This document shows positions 44,411 to 53,079 of a stretch of 64,000 nt of DNA, one piece after another. The translations under genes and the position numbers were made by a program. The notes under the pieces were generated by a model, which was not told the origin of the DNA, made no database searches, and saw only the letters and a program-made list of their open reading frames with translations. Where the stretch lies: positions 155,324-219,323 of the forward strand of contig FREY01000001.1 in the NCBI GenBank assembly GCA_900143635.1, read 5' to 3'. The DNA comes from Rhodobacteraceae bacterium Alg231-04 (lineage in GTDB: Bacteria; Pseudomonadota; Alphaproteobacteria; Rhodobacterales; Rhodobacteraceae). Every line of letters starts with the position of its first letter. Position 1 is the stretch's first letter.

Positions 44411-45676
44411 ATGAACATCCTTATCCTCGGCAGCGGCGGGCGCGAACATGCGCTGGCTTGGGCGGTGATGCAGAACCCAAAATGCGACAAGCTGATTGTG
44501 GCGCCGGGCAATGCAGGCATTGCCCAGATCGCTGACTGCGCGACACTGGACATCGACAGCGGCGGCGCCGTGGTTTCCTTTGCCGAAGAAAACGCCATTG
44601 ATTTCGTCATCATCGGCCCCGAGGCGCCACTGGCCGCGGGTGTGGCCGACCGGCTGCGCGAAGCGGGCATTCTGGTCTTTGGCCCCTCCGAGGCGGCCGC
44701 GCGACTGGAAGCCTCCAAAAGCTTCACCAAAGAGGTCTGTGACGTCGCAAAGGCGCCAACCGCAGGCTATGGCCATTTCACCGACGCCGAGGCGGCCAAG
44801 GCCTATATCCGCGCCGAGGGCGCGCCGATTGTCGTCAAGGCAGACGGGCTGGCGGCCGGCAAGGGTGTCATCATGGCCTTTGACGAACAAACCGCACTGG
44901 ATGCCATTGATGATATGTTCGGCGGCGCCTTTGGCAGTGCCGGCGCCGAGGTGGTCATCGAAGAGTTCATGGAAGGCGAAGAAGCGTCTTTGTTCGTGCT
45001 CTGTGATGGTGAGAACATTCTGTCCATCGGATCTGCGCAGGACCACAAACGGGTCGGCGAAGGCGACACCGGGCTGAACACCGGCGGCATGGGAGCATAT
45101 TCCCCCGCACCGGTTTTGTCGGCCGAGATTGAAGCACGCTCAATGGAAGAGATCATCAAACCAACGATGAAGGTGATGGCCGATCGCGGCATGCCTTATC
45201 AGGGCGTGCTTTACGCCGGGCTGATGATCAAGGATGGCCAGCCCCGACTGGTGGAATACAACGTGCGTTTTGGCGACCCGGAATGTCAGGTGCTGATGAT
45301 GCGCCTTGGCGGTCAGGCGCTGGACCTGATGCAGGCGGCAGCCGAATCCCGTCTGGGTGAGGCACAGGTGAACTGGGCCGATGATCATGCGATCACTGTG
45401 GTGATGGCGGCCAACGGATACCCTGGTTCTTACGAAAAAGGCTCCGAGATCAAAGGCCTGAGCGCCCTGCCCGAAGACAGTTCAAACATGGTATTCCATG
45501 CAGGCACCAAGGCGGAAGATGGCAAGGTGCTGGCCACCGGCGGCCGGGTGCTGAATGTGACAGCCCGCGGAGAGAGCCTGCAAGAAGCCCGCGACCGCGC
45601 CTATGCGATGGTTGACGCTGTGGACTGGCCGGGCGGCTTCTTCCGCCGCGACATCGGCTGGCGCGCACTGGACTGA
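44411..45676 (+). CDS. purD: Phosphoribosylamine-glycine ligase
   Basis: A 421-residue ATP-grasp enzyme (GAR synthetase) for step two of purine synthesis: it joins glycine to phosphoribosylamine. Full length for the family. Features are the N-terminal MNILILGSGGREHAL, the ATP-grasp core around KADGLAAGKGVI near residue 140, the glycine-rich loop GLNTGGMGAYSPAP near residue 222, and the closing VLYAGLMIKDGQPRLVEYNVRFGDPE (core VEYNVRFGDPE) near residue 285, which holds metal-binding residues. The neighbouring xseA start is 103 bases away on the opposite strand. A GC-rich element with hairpins follows the stop. Other pur genes are not in the window. Confidence 0.97.
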   Translation: MNILILGSGGREHALAWAVMQNPKCDKLIVAPGNAGIAQIADCATLDIDSGGAVVSFAEENAIDFVIIGPEAPLAAGVADRLREAGILVFGPSEAAARLEASKSFTKEVCDVAKAPTAGYGHFTDAEAAKAYIRAEGAPIVVKADGLAAGKGVIMAFDEQTALDAIDDMFGGAFGSAGAEVVIEEFMEGEEASLFVLCDGENILSIGSAQDHKRVGEGDTGLNTGGMGAYSPAPVLSAEIEARSMEEIIKPTMKVMADRGMPYQGVLYAGLMIKDGQPRLVEYNVRFGDPECQVLMMRLGGQALDLMQAAAESRLGEAQVNWADDHAITVVMAANGYPGSYEKGSEIKGLSALPEDSSNMVFHAGTKAEDGKVLATGGRVLNVTARGESLQEARDRAYAMVDAVDWPGGFFRRDIGWRALD

Positions 45677-45693
45677 ATGTGACCAGACTGAAT

Positions 45694-45835
45694 TTGTAAG
45701 GGGGCGCTCCCGCCCCCTCACGCCGCCCCTTCGGGCGTTTTCGAGGTTGGGCCGGGCGCCGCCTACGCGGCGCCGGGGGCGCTGCCCCCGCCCACTTCAC
45801 GGTGCCCCCGGAATATTTGTCAAAGGTGAATGAGG
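45694..45835 (+). repeat. GC-rich 3-prime-end element, copy 2
   Basis: Downstream of purD three perfect GC-rich hairpins follow one another: GGGGGCG/CGCCCCC (45698-45715), GGCGCCGC/GCGGCGCC (45755-45774) and GGGGGC/GCCCCC (45775-45789). The stretch ends with the core at 45810-45832, GGAATATTTGTC then AAAGGTGAATG, nearly the same as the one after the GlcG-like gene at 10137. Orientation relative to the upstream gene is the same in both copies. Confidence 0.6.
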
Positions 45836-45855
45836 GGCAGCTTTGTGCCCGATGT

Positions 45856-46667
45856 TCAGTGACAGGCCAGCGCGTCGGCCACGCTGCCTGGTCCTGCAAA
45901 TGGAGCAAGGCGGCGACTGTGGAGCTTTCCCCGGTCGATCCGGGTGGCCATGACCCAGCTCCAGGTCTCATCGGCAGTTATCATCTCAAATCCATCGCCG
46001 CAGTCCCGGATGCCGGACATGATGAAATCGTCGCCGATGCGGTGATTGGTGAGACCGGGCAGATGGCCAATCTCTGACAGCTCACCGTCCTTCAGGCGCC
46101 AAACTCTCAGGGTTTTGGCCAAATGCGGGCGGTCGACATAAGCGATTTCGATATGGCCATCCCCATCGAGATCTGCCGCGCCTACAGGCGCCAGCCAGCG
46201 ATTTCGCTGGCCGATATGCGGTGTGGCCGCCATTTTGCGCCCCTGCGCATCGTATATCGCCAGCTGTGCGCCCCGGTTGACATCGGTCTCAACAACAAGA
46301 ACCTCAGGGCGGCCATCCCCGTCCACATCGGCGAGCCGCGGGGCAATGTCCTCAAAGACGTGATCAGAGGGGAGCCGGACCAGGATTTCCGTTGTATGGG
46401 CCGCAGGGGTTGCAGAAACACCTATCCGCGGCCTGTGTCGCAGCGTCACCAAGAGCGCGCCATATTCCACCTTATCGCCCAGCACTCCATGCCCATAACG
46501 GGTGGTTGGCTCGGCATATGCGGCGGCGGTGATCCTTGTGTCCTGTCCAGCGGTTGCCGCAGCCACCATCACGGTTGGCCACAAGCACAACGCCAGCATC
46601 GCGCGGCGGACATAAGCGGGCCGCAGACGAAACGGCCGACGCCGCGCCTGCGTGCCCCAGCGCATCA

Positions 46668-46668
<1 letters not shown>
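45856..46668 (-). CDS. FG-GAP/VCBS repeat protein, exported
   Basis: A 270-residue protein with a probable signal or anchor segment near residues 22-42 (AMLALCLWPTVMVAAATAG) after an arginine-rich start. The mature part contains calcium-binding FG-GAP repeats: DVDGDGRPEVLVVE near residue 114 and DLDGDGHIEIAYVD near residue 168, and ENDIRDCGDGFEMI-like wording further on. FG-GAP repeats form blades of a beta-propeller and usually lie outside the cytoplasm. The start overlaps the ferredoxin stop (TGATG), so translation is probably coupled. In relatives the same pair is seen beside each other, but why a periplasmic propeller should be coupled to a cytoplasmic ferredoxin is unclear. The function is unknown. 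Confidence 0.8.
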
Positions 46669-47057
<389 letters not shown>

Positions 47058-47084
47058 TCATTTGCGACCCCGGTTTGCCGCAGG

Positions 47085-47117
47085 TGGACATTCGGCAACA
47101 ATGTTCTATATTTGTTC
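47085..47117 (+). promoter_or_regulatory. SOS box and promoter ahead of the dnaE2 remnant
   Basis: GTTC at 47103-47106 and GTTC at 47114-47117 are separated by exactly seven bases (TATATTT), which matches the alphaproteobacterial LexA box GTTC-N7-GTTC. A promoter overlaps it: TGGACA at 47085-47090, a 16-base spacer, then TATATT at 47107-47112, lying within the box spacer. LexA would cover the -10 element. Confidence 0.75.
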
Positions 47118-47144
47118 TAATCCGCACTTCGGGATCCTGCCTCA

Positions 47145-47556
47145 CATGAAGGTCTTTGCGCCCCCCTTCCATGCCGCCGCCAGCTGGCCACGGCCACCCT
47201 CCTGCCTGCCTGCGGCGCAGCTGGGCGACCCGCCTGAAGGCGCCCGTGTCACCGTTGCTGGGCTGGTGATACTGCGCCAGCGCCCCGGCACCGCCAAGGG
47301 GGTGATTTTCCTGACGCTGGAAGATGAGACAGGCGTCGTCAACGTGATCGTCTGGCGCAAGATTTACGAGGCATTTCGCCGCGCCGTGATCGCCGGGCGC
47401 CTGCTGCGCATCACCGGGCGGCTGCAGCGGGGTCATGGCGTCACCCATGTGATCGCCGAGGAGGCCGAGGATATCTCGCCGATGCTGGACCTGCTTCTAG
47501 CCGAACAGGGCCGTGAGGGCGATCCAACCTTTGCCCCGCAGGAGGATCTGGGATAG
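47145..47556 (+). pseudogene. dnaE2: 3-prime remnant of dnaE2 (imuC)
   Basis: An open frame of 136 codons encodes only the C-terminal OB-fold of the SOS-inducible error-prone polymerase DnaE2: GARVTVAGLVILRQRPGTAK near residue 38, then GVIFLTLEDETGVVNVIVW and RAVIAGRLLRITGRLQR, then HVIAEEAEDISPMLDLLL. The rest of the polymerase (about 900 residues) is absent, as are imuA and imuB. The first 35 codons (proline- and alanine-rich) are not convincing and may include a frame change. A LexA box with a promoter lies upstream, so the deletion seems to have joined an SOS promoter to the end of the gene. It could be a transcribed remnant or a small OB-fold protein. Confidence 0.75.
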
Positions 47557-47606
47557 GCTCATCGCAAAACCGCCCGCCGAAACGCGCGGGCCAGAGGCCC
47601 CGAGCA

Positions 47607-48119
47607 ATGACCCTGACCCGCCTAGCCCTGCCTGCCCTGATGCTGCTGGCCGCCGCCGGTTGTGAAAACACGGTGAATTCACAGGCCGGGCCGGTCACAC
47701 GGGCCGCTCAGGCCACACCGGCGGGTGCTCCGCCCGACAGCTGCTGGGAGCGCAGGATCTCCCCTGCCATCATCGAGACGGTCACCCAGCAGGAAGTCGA
47801 CACCCCCGCGGTGACCGATGCAAACGGGGCCATTGTGCAACCGGCGACTTACCGCACCAACACCCGCCAGCAGATCGTGCGACCGCGCACCACCAGCTGG
47901 ATCGAGACCCCCTGCCCGGCGCAGATGACACCAAACTTCATCGCCTCGGTGCAGCGCGCCCTGCAAGCGCGCGGCCACTACCAGCCAGAGCCAACCGGCC
48001 GCATGGACGGGCCAACGCTGGCTGCGATCCGGATGTATCAGGAAGAACTGGGAATCGACGCCAGCACGCTCAGCCTAGAGGCCGCGCGCAAACTGGGGTT
48101 GGTGGCTGTCACCGGCTGA
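47607..48119 (+). CDS. Lipoprotein with a peptidoglycan-binding domain
   Basis: A 170-residue protein with a lipoprotein signal: LPALMLLAAAGC ends in the lipobox, with the lipid-bearing cysteine at residue 19. The middle (residues 45-100) is rich in T, P and Q. The C-terminal 60 residues fit a peptidoglycan-binding (PGRP-like, type 1) domain: VQRALQARGHYQPEPTGRMD, then LAAIRMYQEELGID. It would be anchored in the inner or outer membrane and bind cell wall. Length suggests no extra enzyme domain. It follows the dnaE2 remnant by 50 bases. A terminator on the minus strand follows that belongs to phoX. The precise target is unknown. Confidence 0.85.
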   Translation: MTLTRLALPALMLLAAAGCENTVNSQAGPVTRAAQATPAGAPPDSCWERRISPAIIETVTQQEVDTPAVTDANGAIVQPATYRTNTRQQIVRPRTTSWIETPCPAQMTPNFIASVQRALQARGHYQPEPTGRMDGPTLAAIRMYQEELGIDASTLSLEAARKLGLVAVTG

Positions 48120-48126
48120 CAAAAGC

Positions 48127-48157
48127 AAACAAAAAACGGCGCCCCATAGGGCGCCGC
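48127..48157 (-). terminator. Terminator after phoX
   Basis: CGGCGCCC at 48137-48144 pairs with GGGCGCCG at 48149-48156 around a CATA loop. On the minus strand TTTTTTGTTTGCTTTT follows. It lies 21 bases beyond the phoX stop. Confidence 0.9.
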
Positions 48158-48177
48158 CACTGCACAAGCGATCAGGC

Positions 48178-50061
48178 TCAGCCGAAGGCCGCGCCATCCT
48201 CACGCCATACAGACACGACCGAGGACCGCGGCTTGCCCGCACCATCCGGCCAGGACCCGCCCGGATGCTGGATACCGACAAAGGCCACTGTCTTGTCCGC
48301 AGACCAGCACAGACCGGTCACTTCGGCGCCGTAGGGCACGGTCATGAAGCGGATGATCTCACCGGTTTCCGGGTCACCAACCAGCATCTGGTTGTTGCCC
48401 ATGCCAGCAAAATCGCCTTCGTTTTTGTAGTTGCCATCGGTCTGGATCCACAGCAGCCCATCCGAAGAGAACTGCATCCCATCCGGAGAGTTGAACATAT
48501 TGCCAACATTGACGTTGTCCGACCCTGCATAGGCATTGTCATAAACCTCCGGATTGCCCGCCATCACATAGAGATCCCAGGTGAAGACATCAGCAGCGTG
48601 GTTTTCACCCGCCGGGGTCCAGCGCAGGATCTGGCCGTAATTATTGGTCTCACGCGGGTTCACTGCGTTGACCGATGTGTCATCGCCGCCGGCATTGGGC
48701 TTCACACCACGGTTCTTGTTGTTGGTCAGCGCGCAATAGGCCTCGACTTTCAGCGGGTTGGCGGCCACCCATTCCGGACGGTCCATGGTGGTGCCGCCAG
48801 CGGCCGAGGCTGCCATGCGGGTGAAACACAGAATCTCGGCCGGTTCCATGCCAGTGGTTTCAGGGGTCAGCGGCAGCCAGGCACCGGTTTGGTCCGCGTT
48901 GAATTTCGCCACATAGAGCGTGCCATCATCCAGCAGACCATCGGTTGCGCCGCCCTCGGTGTAGATACCGTTGGAGACATAACGATAGAGGTATTCACCG
49001 CGTTCATCGTCGCCGAGATAGACCACCACGCGGCCATCCTTGGCATGTACCATTTCGGCGTTTTCATGTTTGAAGCGGCCCAGTGCGGTGCGTTTGACCG
49101 GTACCGACGTTGGGTCTGCCGGGTCAATCTCGGTGACAAACCCGTGGCGGTGAGGCTCATTGGGCTCCTGCGAGATGTCATAGCGGGCATCGAACTTCTC
49201 GTAGGCGTAGCGGCTTTGGCCGCCAATGCCGTAGCGGGTGTAGCCTTCGCCCTGAGGTTGGTCGCCGGTGGCACCGAAGTAGCCGTTGAAGTTTTCTTCG
49301 CAGGTCAGATAGGTGTCCCAAAGCGTCCGCCCAGAGCCGCAGTTGTTCATCGTGCCCTTGACCATCAGGCCGGATGGGTCCGCCTTGGTCTGCACCAGCG
49401 CATGTCCCGCCAGCGGGCCAGCAAGGGTCATCTCGGTCTCATGGGTGATGCGGCGGTTATAGGCGCTGTCCACCACGACATTGAAACCCTGACCCGCGTT
49501 GGCCACTTCCATGACCGTGACACCCTGCAGGTTTTTCAGCAGCTGCACCTCTTCTGCATTCTGCGGCGTGCCGTCCGACGCGGCAGGCAGGTTGATCTTG
49601 GGGTTCACATATTCGGAGTTCACCGCGATCAGCTGCTTGCCGTCCACTTCGAACAGCTCCATCCCGTCGGTGTTTTCACCAAACACCCGGTCGGACAAGG
49701 AAGCCGGAACGCCACCGTCTGGCGAATAGGCGCCCTCGGCATCTGACCACAGCGCATCGCCCCAGCGCACCAGCACGTCAGACCGGAAACCGTCCGGCAC
49801 GTGAACCTCATAGTCGGTGGCAATATCCACCGGCAGGAAGCCAAAGCGGCCAAAGCCAACGGCCTGAGCGGGTTTGGCAAATCCGGTCAGCCCGGCACCA
49901 AATGCGGCCGCGCCAGAGCCAAAGGCAAGGGCACCACCCAAAAAGCCACGGCGCGAGATTGCCTGTTCGACAACCGCGTCAAACTGGTTGTCCGCCGGGC
50001 GCGGGTCGCGGGTTTCATCAAAGTCATCCCAAGAGAGATCGCTGAGAGGGGTCTTGCCCAT
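48178..50061 (-). CDS. phoX: PhoX-family phosphatase, Tat-exported
   Basis: A 627-residue protein of the PhoX (DUF839) family of calcium- and iron-dependent alkaline phosphatases, which release phosphate from esters outside the cytoplasm. The N-terminus has a twin-arginine signal, ISRRGFLGGALAFGSGAAAF, so it is folded before export. The body shows the family's acidic metal-binding stretches, for example NSEYVNPKINLP near residue 150, DAYAGSDNVNVGNMFNSPDGM (core GSDNVNVGNMFNSPD) near residue 515, and CEENFNGYFGAT. It is full length. No Pho box was recognised in the roughly 200 bases upstream, but regulation by phosphate starvation is common for the family. The symbol is family-based. A strong terminator follows. 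Confidence 0.88.
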   Translation of the reverse strand: MGKTPLSDLSWDDFDETRDPRPADNQFDAVVEQAISRRGFLGGALAFGSGAAAFGAGLTGFAKPAQAVGFGRFGFLPVDIATDYEVHVPDGFRSDVLVRWGDALWSDAEGAYSPDGGVPASLSDRVFGENTDGMELFEVDGKQLIAVNSEYVNPKINLPAASDGTPQNAEEVQLLKNLQGVTVMEVANAGQGFNVVVDSAYNRRITHETEMTLAGPLAGHALVQTKADPSGLMVKGTMNNCGSGRTLWDTYLTCEENFNGYFGATGDQPQGEGYTRYGIGGQSRYAYEKFDARYDISQEPNEPHRHGFVTEIDPADPTSVPVKRTALGRFKHENAEMVHAKDGRVVVYLGDDERGEYLYRYVSNGIYTEGGATDGLLDDGTLYVAKFNADQTGAWLPLTPETTGMEPAEILCFTRMAASAAGGTTMDRPEWVAANPLKVEAYCALTNNKNRGVKPNAGGDDTSVNAVNPRETNNYGQILRWTPAGENHAADVFTWDLYVMAGNPEVYDNAYAGSDNVNVGNMFNSPDGMQFSSDGLLWIQTDGNYKNEGDFAGMGNNQMLVGDPETGEIIRFMTVPYGAEVTGLCWSADKTVAFVGIQHPGGSWPDGAGKPRSSVVSVWREDGAAFG

Positions 50062-50210
50062 GATATCAGTACCTTAGCTGTCAATTTTTGATGGCAGAAG
50101 TACAGCGCGGCGATCCGCGCAGTGCCACAAACAGCCCTAGGTCTGGTTTGTAACGAGCGCGTCTCCGTTTCATGGCAATTGCGTTTCAAAACCAAAAAGA
50201 GGCGGCCGAA

Positions 50211-50243
50211 ACTGAAAAGGCCGGGCAAAATGCCCGGCCTTTC
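50211..50243 (-). terminator. Terminator after degP
   Basis: AAAGGCCGGGCA at 50216-50227 and TGCCCGGCCTTT at 50231-50242 form a perfect 12-bp stem with a three-base loop. On the minus strand TCAGTTTC follows. It lies about 24 bases beyond the degP stop. Confidence 0.85.
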
Positions 50244-50265
50244 CTTCACGTTATTTGATGATGAG

Positions 50266-51753
50266 TTATTCCGAAAGGTTCAGAGCCACAAAGCGCGGTT
50301 CGCCATTGCGACGCACCAGAAGCAGCAGCGATTTGCGGCCTGCTTCATTGGCCTCTTCCACACGCGCTTCCAGATCGCTGATCGAGGAAACTTTCTGCTG
50401 ACCCGCCTCGGTGATGATATCACCGGCGCGCAGACCTTTTTCCCAGGCCTCTGAAATCTCATCCACGGACAACACCACCAGACCTTCGGTCTCAGGGCTG
50501 GCGCCCAGTTCGCTGCGCATCTCATCTGTCAGCGTGCCAACAGTCAGACCCAGCAGCTCTTTCTCGGTGGTGTCGGGCTGGCCGTTGTCCTGCGAATCAC
50601 CTCCTGATGCGCGTTCGGCGTCTTCGCGGCGACCCAGGGTGACCAGCACCGTCTGTGTGCCGCCGTCACGGTGAACCAGAACCCGCACGGCCTTGCCGAC
50701 CTCGGTATTGCCCACCTGACGCACCAGTGCACCGGTGTCATCCACATCAACACCATCGAAGCTGAGGATCACATCGCCGGCCAGCAGGCCTGCTTCCTTG
50801 GCGGGGCCTTCGGGCACATCGGTGACAAGGGCGCCGATCGCATTGTCCAGTCCCATCGCGTCAGCGAGGTCTTCGTCCACATTCTGAATGCGCACACCCA
50901 GCCAGCCGCGGCGGGTTTCGCCGTATTCCTGTAGCTGGTCGACAACGCGGCTCACCACATTTGACGCCATCGAAAAGCCAATACCGATAGAGCCGCCATT
51001 GGGCGACAGGATCGCGGTGTTCACGCCAACGACATCACCGTCCATGTTGAACAGCGGCCCGCCAGAGTTGCCGCGGTTGATGGCTGCATCGGTCTGAATA
51101 TAGTCGTCGTAAGACCCGCTGAGTTCACGGTTGCGGGCCGAGACGATGCCGGCCGAGACAGAAAATCCCTGCCCCAGCGGGTTGCCCATGGCCAGAACCC
51201 AGTCCCCAACCCGTGCGGTGTCACTGTCACCAAAGCTGACATAGGTCAGCGGCATCGGCGCCTCGACTTTCAGCAGGGCAATATCGGTCTTGGCGTCCTT
51301 GCCAATCACCACCGCGGGCAGGCGTTCCTTGGGCTGACCTTCGCCGGGAAAGAATTCGATCATGATCTCATCGGCTTCTTCGATCACGTGGTTGTTGGTG
51401 ACGATAAAACCGTCTTCGGAAATCACAAAACCGGAGCCCAGCGCAGAGGAGCGGCGCGGGCGGTTGCTCTCGCCGTTGTTGCGATCCTGAAATTCGCGGA
51501 AGAAATCCTCGAAGGGAGAGCCCTCGGGGACAATGCCCTGCGGGCCGGTGTGCCCTTCGACCACTGTCGAGGTGGTGATATTGACCACGGCGGGGCTGAT
51601 TTTCTCAGCCAGCGGCGCCAGGCTTTCCGGCCGCGCGCTGGCGGCTACGACCTGTGCCAACACCAGAAACGCGCTGATGAGGCCAAGCCACATCAGCCGC
51701 AGCGCGGCGGGTCTGCTTTGGGGGGAAGAAATTGCAATTGCCTGTGGCTGCAC
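50266..51753 (-). CDS. Do-family periplasmic serine protease (DegP/DegQ)
   Basis: A 495-residue envelope protease and chaperone. After a signal segment (LMWLGLISAFLVLAQVVAAS), the trypsin-like domain holds the histidine in FIVTNNHVIEE near residue 120, the aspartate in AKTDIALLKV near residue 153, and the serine in AAINRGNSGGPLF near residue 224, so the triad is complete. Two PDZ domains follow (residues 290-375 and 400-485). The GTG start at 51753 has AAGGAG about 7 bases upstream. Downstream on the same strand is its own terminator; upstream lie DUF2065, hflC and hflK, the usual neighbours in alphaproteobacteria. The 229-base gap to DUF2065 suggests a separate promoter. Which of degP, degQ or mucD fits best is not decided. 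Confidence 0.94.
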   Translation of the reverse strand: MQPQAIAISSPQSRPAALRLMWLGLISAFLVLAQVVAASARPESLAPLAEKISPAVVNITTSTVVEGHTGPQGIVPEGSPFEDFFREFQDRNNGESNRPRRSSALGSGFVISEDGFIVTNNHVIEEADEIMIEFFPGEGQPKERLPAVVIGKDAKTDIALLKVEAPMPLTYVSFGDSDTARVGDWVLAMGNPLGQGFSVSAGIVSARNRELSGSYDDYIQTDAAINRGNSGGPLFNMDGDVVGVNTAILSPNGGSIGIGFSMASNVVSRVVDQLQEYGETRRGWLGVRIQNVDEDLADAMGLDNAIGALVTDVPEGPAKEAGLLAGDVILSFDGVDVDDTGALVRQVGNTEVGKAVRVLVHRDGGTQTVLVTLGRREDAERASGGDSQDNGQPDTTEKELLGLTVGTLTDEMRSELGASPETEGLVVLSVDEISEAWEKGLRAGDIITEAGQQKVSSISDLEARVEEANEAGRKSLLLLVRRNGEPRFVALNLSE

Positions 51754-51982
51754 GGGATTACTCCTTGGTCAAAGCCGTTATTCTTGTTTGGTCCTCGCAA
51801 CCCGGTTCTGGCCGGTCAGAGGCTATGGCCCACAATGTAGTCACTGAACCGCGTCCCGCAATGAATGTTGCATGGATTCACTACTGCGTGAGCGCGAGTG
51901 ATCGCTGATCACACTGTGCCATGGCGCGCAGGCGCAAGCACGGGGAAAGTTTGAGGAATATGGGTAGTTTTCGCGCCTGTCG

Positions 51983-52189
51983 TCACCCACCCAGATCCGC
52001 GCCCATAAGATGGGCAAGCCAGACCAGCGCCACGCCCAGCGCCAAGGCCACCATGCCCGCATTGCGCCGCTGGTCCAGCGGCAGCGCGCGCAGCATCTCA
52101 AGCAGGCGCTCAATAAGCGAAGGGGCCAGCGCATAGGCCAGCCCCTCCACAATCAGTACCAGCCCAAGGGCCAGAACAATCACTGCCAT
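51983..52189 (-). CDS. DUF2065 small membrane protein
   Basis: A 68-residue protein with two hydrophobic helices (residues 3-22 and 46-64), of the DUF2065 family. The family is typically encoded next to hflC, but its function is unknown; it may help or modulate the HflKC complex. Wording such as VLIVEGLAYALAPSLI and the central LDQRRNAGMVALALGV agree with the family. Its start overlaps the hflC stop (TAATG), so the two are co-translated. The degP gene follows after 229 bases. No lipobox or signal peptide is seen. Confidence 0.85.
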   Translation of the reverse strand: MAVIVLALGLVLIVEGLAYALAPSLIERLLEMLRALPLDQRRNAGMVALALGVALVWLAHLMGADLGG

Positions 52190-53079
52190 TACCGGCTTGC
52201 CGCCTCGAGTGCACGACCGGTGGAGGACCTCAGGTAGTTGAAGAACTCATTGTTCGGGCTCATCACCATCGAGGAATTGCCTTCCTGCAGCGAGTGCGAA
52301 TAGGCGCTCAGCGAGCGGTAGAACTCGAAGAACTCCGGATCGGCGCCGTAAGCATCGGCAAAGATCGCGTTCCGTTCAGCGTCGGCTTCACCGCGGATCA
52401 CCTCGGCTTCACGTTGTGCCTCGGACACCAATTCGACCACTGTCCGGTCGGCCTGGGCACGAACCCGCTGCGCGGCTTCTTCACCGCGGGCGATTTCATC
52501 CGCCGCTTCACGTTCCCGTTCTGCCCGCATCCGCGAGAATGTGGCTTCCAGGTTGGCCTGCGGCAGGTCGGTGCGCTTCAGACGCACGTCGATGACTTCC
52601 AGACCCAGTGCGCGGGCTTCGGCAATTGCGCCGTTGCGGATGCGCAGCATCAGCGTCGCCCGGTCCGAGGACAGGATATCATCCGAGCTGACAGTACCCA
52701 GAATGGCACGTGTCTGCGAACGCAGGATCGAATCCAGACGGGTTTCAGCCGTGGCAATGCCACCTGCACCCACCGCACGACGGAACTGGCGAACGTCCGT
52801 AATCCGGTAACGCGCAAAGGCATCGACCACCAGACGGCGATCGTCTTCCGGGGTGATTTCCAGCGGGCCGACTTCCCGGCTGAGAATCCGGTCATCATAG
52901 GTGACGACGTTCTGGATCAGCGGGATCTTGAAGGCCAAACCGGGATCTTCTTTCACCGATTTGATCTGACCAAACTGCAGCACCAGCGCTTTTTCACGCT
53001 CGTCGACGATAAAGATCGAGGACAAAAGGGTGATGATCGCCAGAACGAGGACTGGCAGAATGAATGTTGTTTTCCGCAT
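52189..53079 (-). CDS. hflC: HflC, modulator of FtsH protease
   Basis: A 296-residue SPFH/band-7 membrane protein. With HflK it forms a large dome around the FtsH protease in the inner membrane and modulates degradation of membrane proteins. One N-terminal helix (residues 5-25, TFILPVLVLAIITLLSSIF) anchors it, then the SPFH domain follows, with VLQFGQIKSVKEDPGLAFKI (core FGQIKSVKEDPGL) and an alanine/glutamate-rich coiled coil near residues 180-240 (AEREREAADEIARGEE). Start and stop overlap hflK (TGATG) and DUF2065 (TAATG), which is standard for this operon. The family assignment is firm. Confidence 0.95.
   Translation of the reverse strand: MRKTTFILPVLVLAIITLLSSIFIVDEREKALVLQFGQIKSVKEDPGLAFKIPLIQNVVTYDDRILSREVGPLEITPEDDRRLVVDAFARYRITDVRQFRRAVGAGGIATAETRLDSILRSQTRAILGTVSSDDILSSDRATLMLRIRNGAIAEARALGLEVIDVRLKRTDLPQANLEATFSRMRAEREREAADEIARGEEAAQRVRAQADRTVVELVSEAQREAEVIRGEADAERNAIFADAYGADPEFFEFYRSLSAYSHSLQEGNSSMVMSPNNEFFNYLRSSTGRALEAASR

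Noticed and set aside
43084-44535. Long plus-strand open frame opposite xseA
   Set aside because: It has no family features, and xseA is certain on the other strand.
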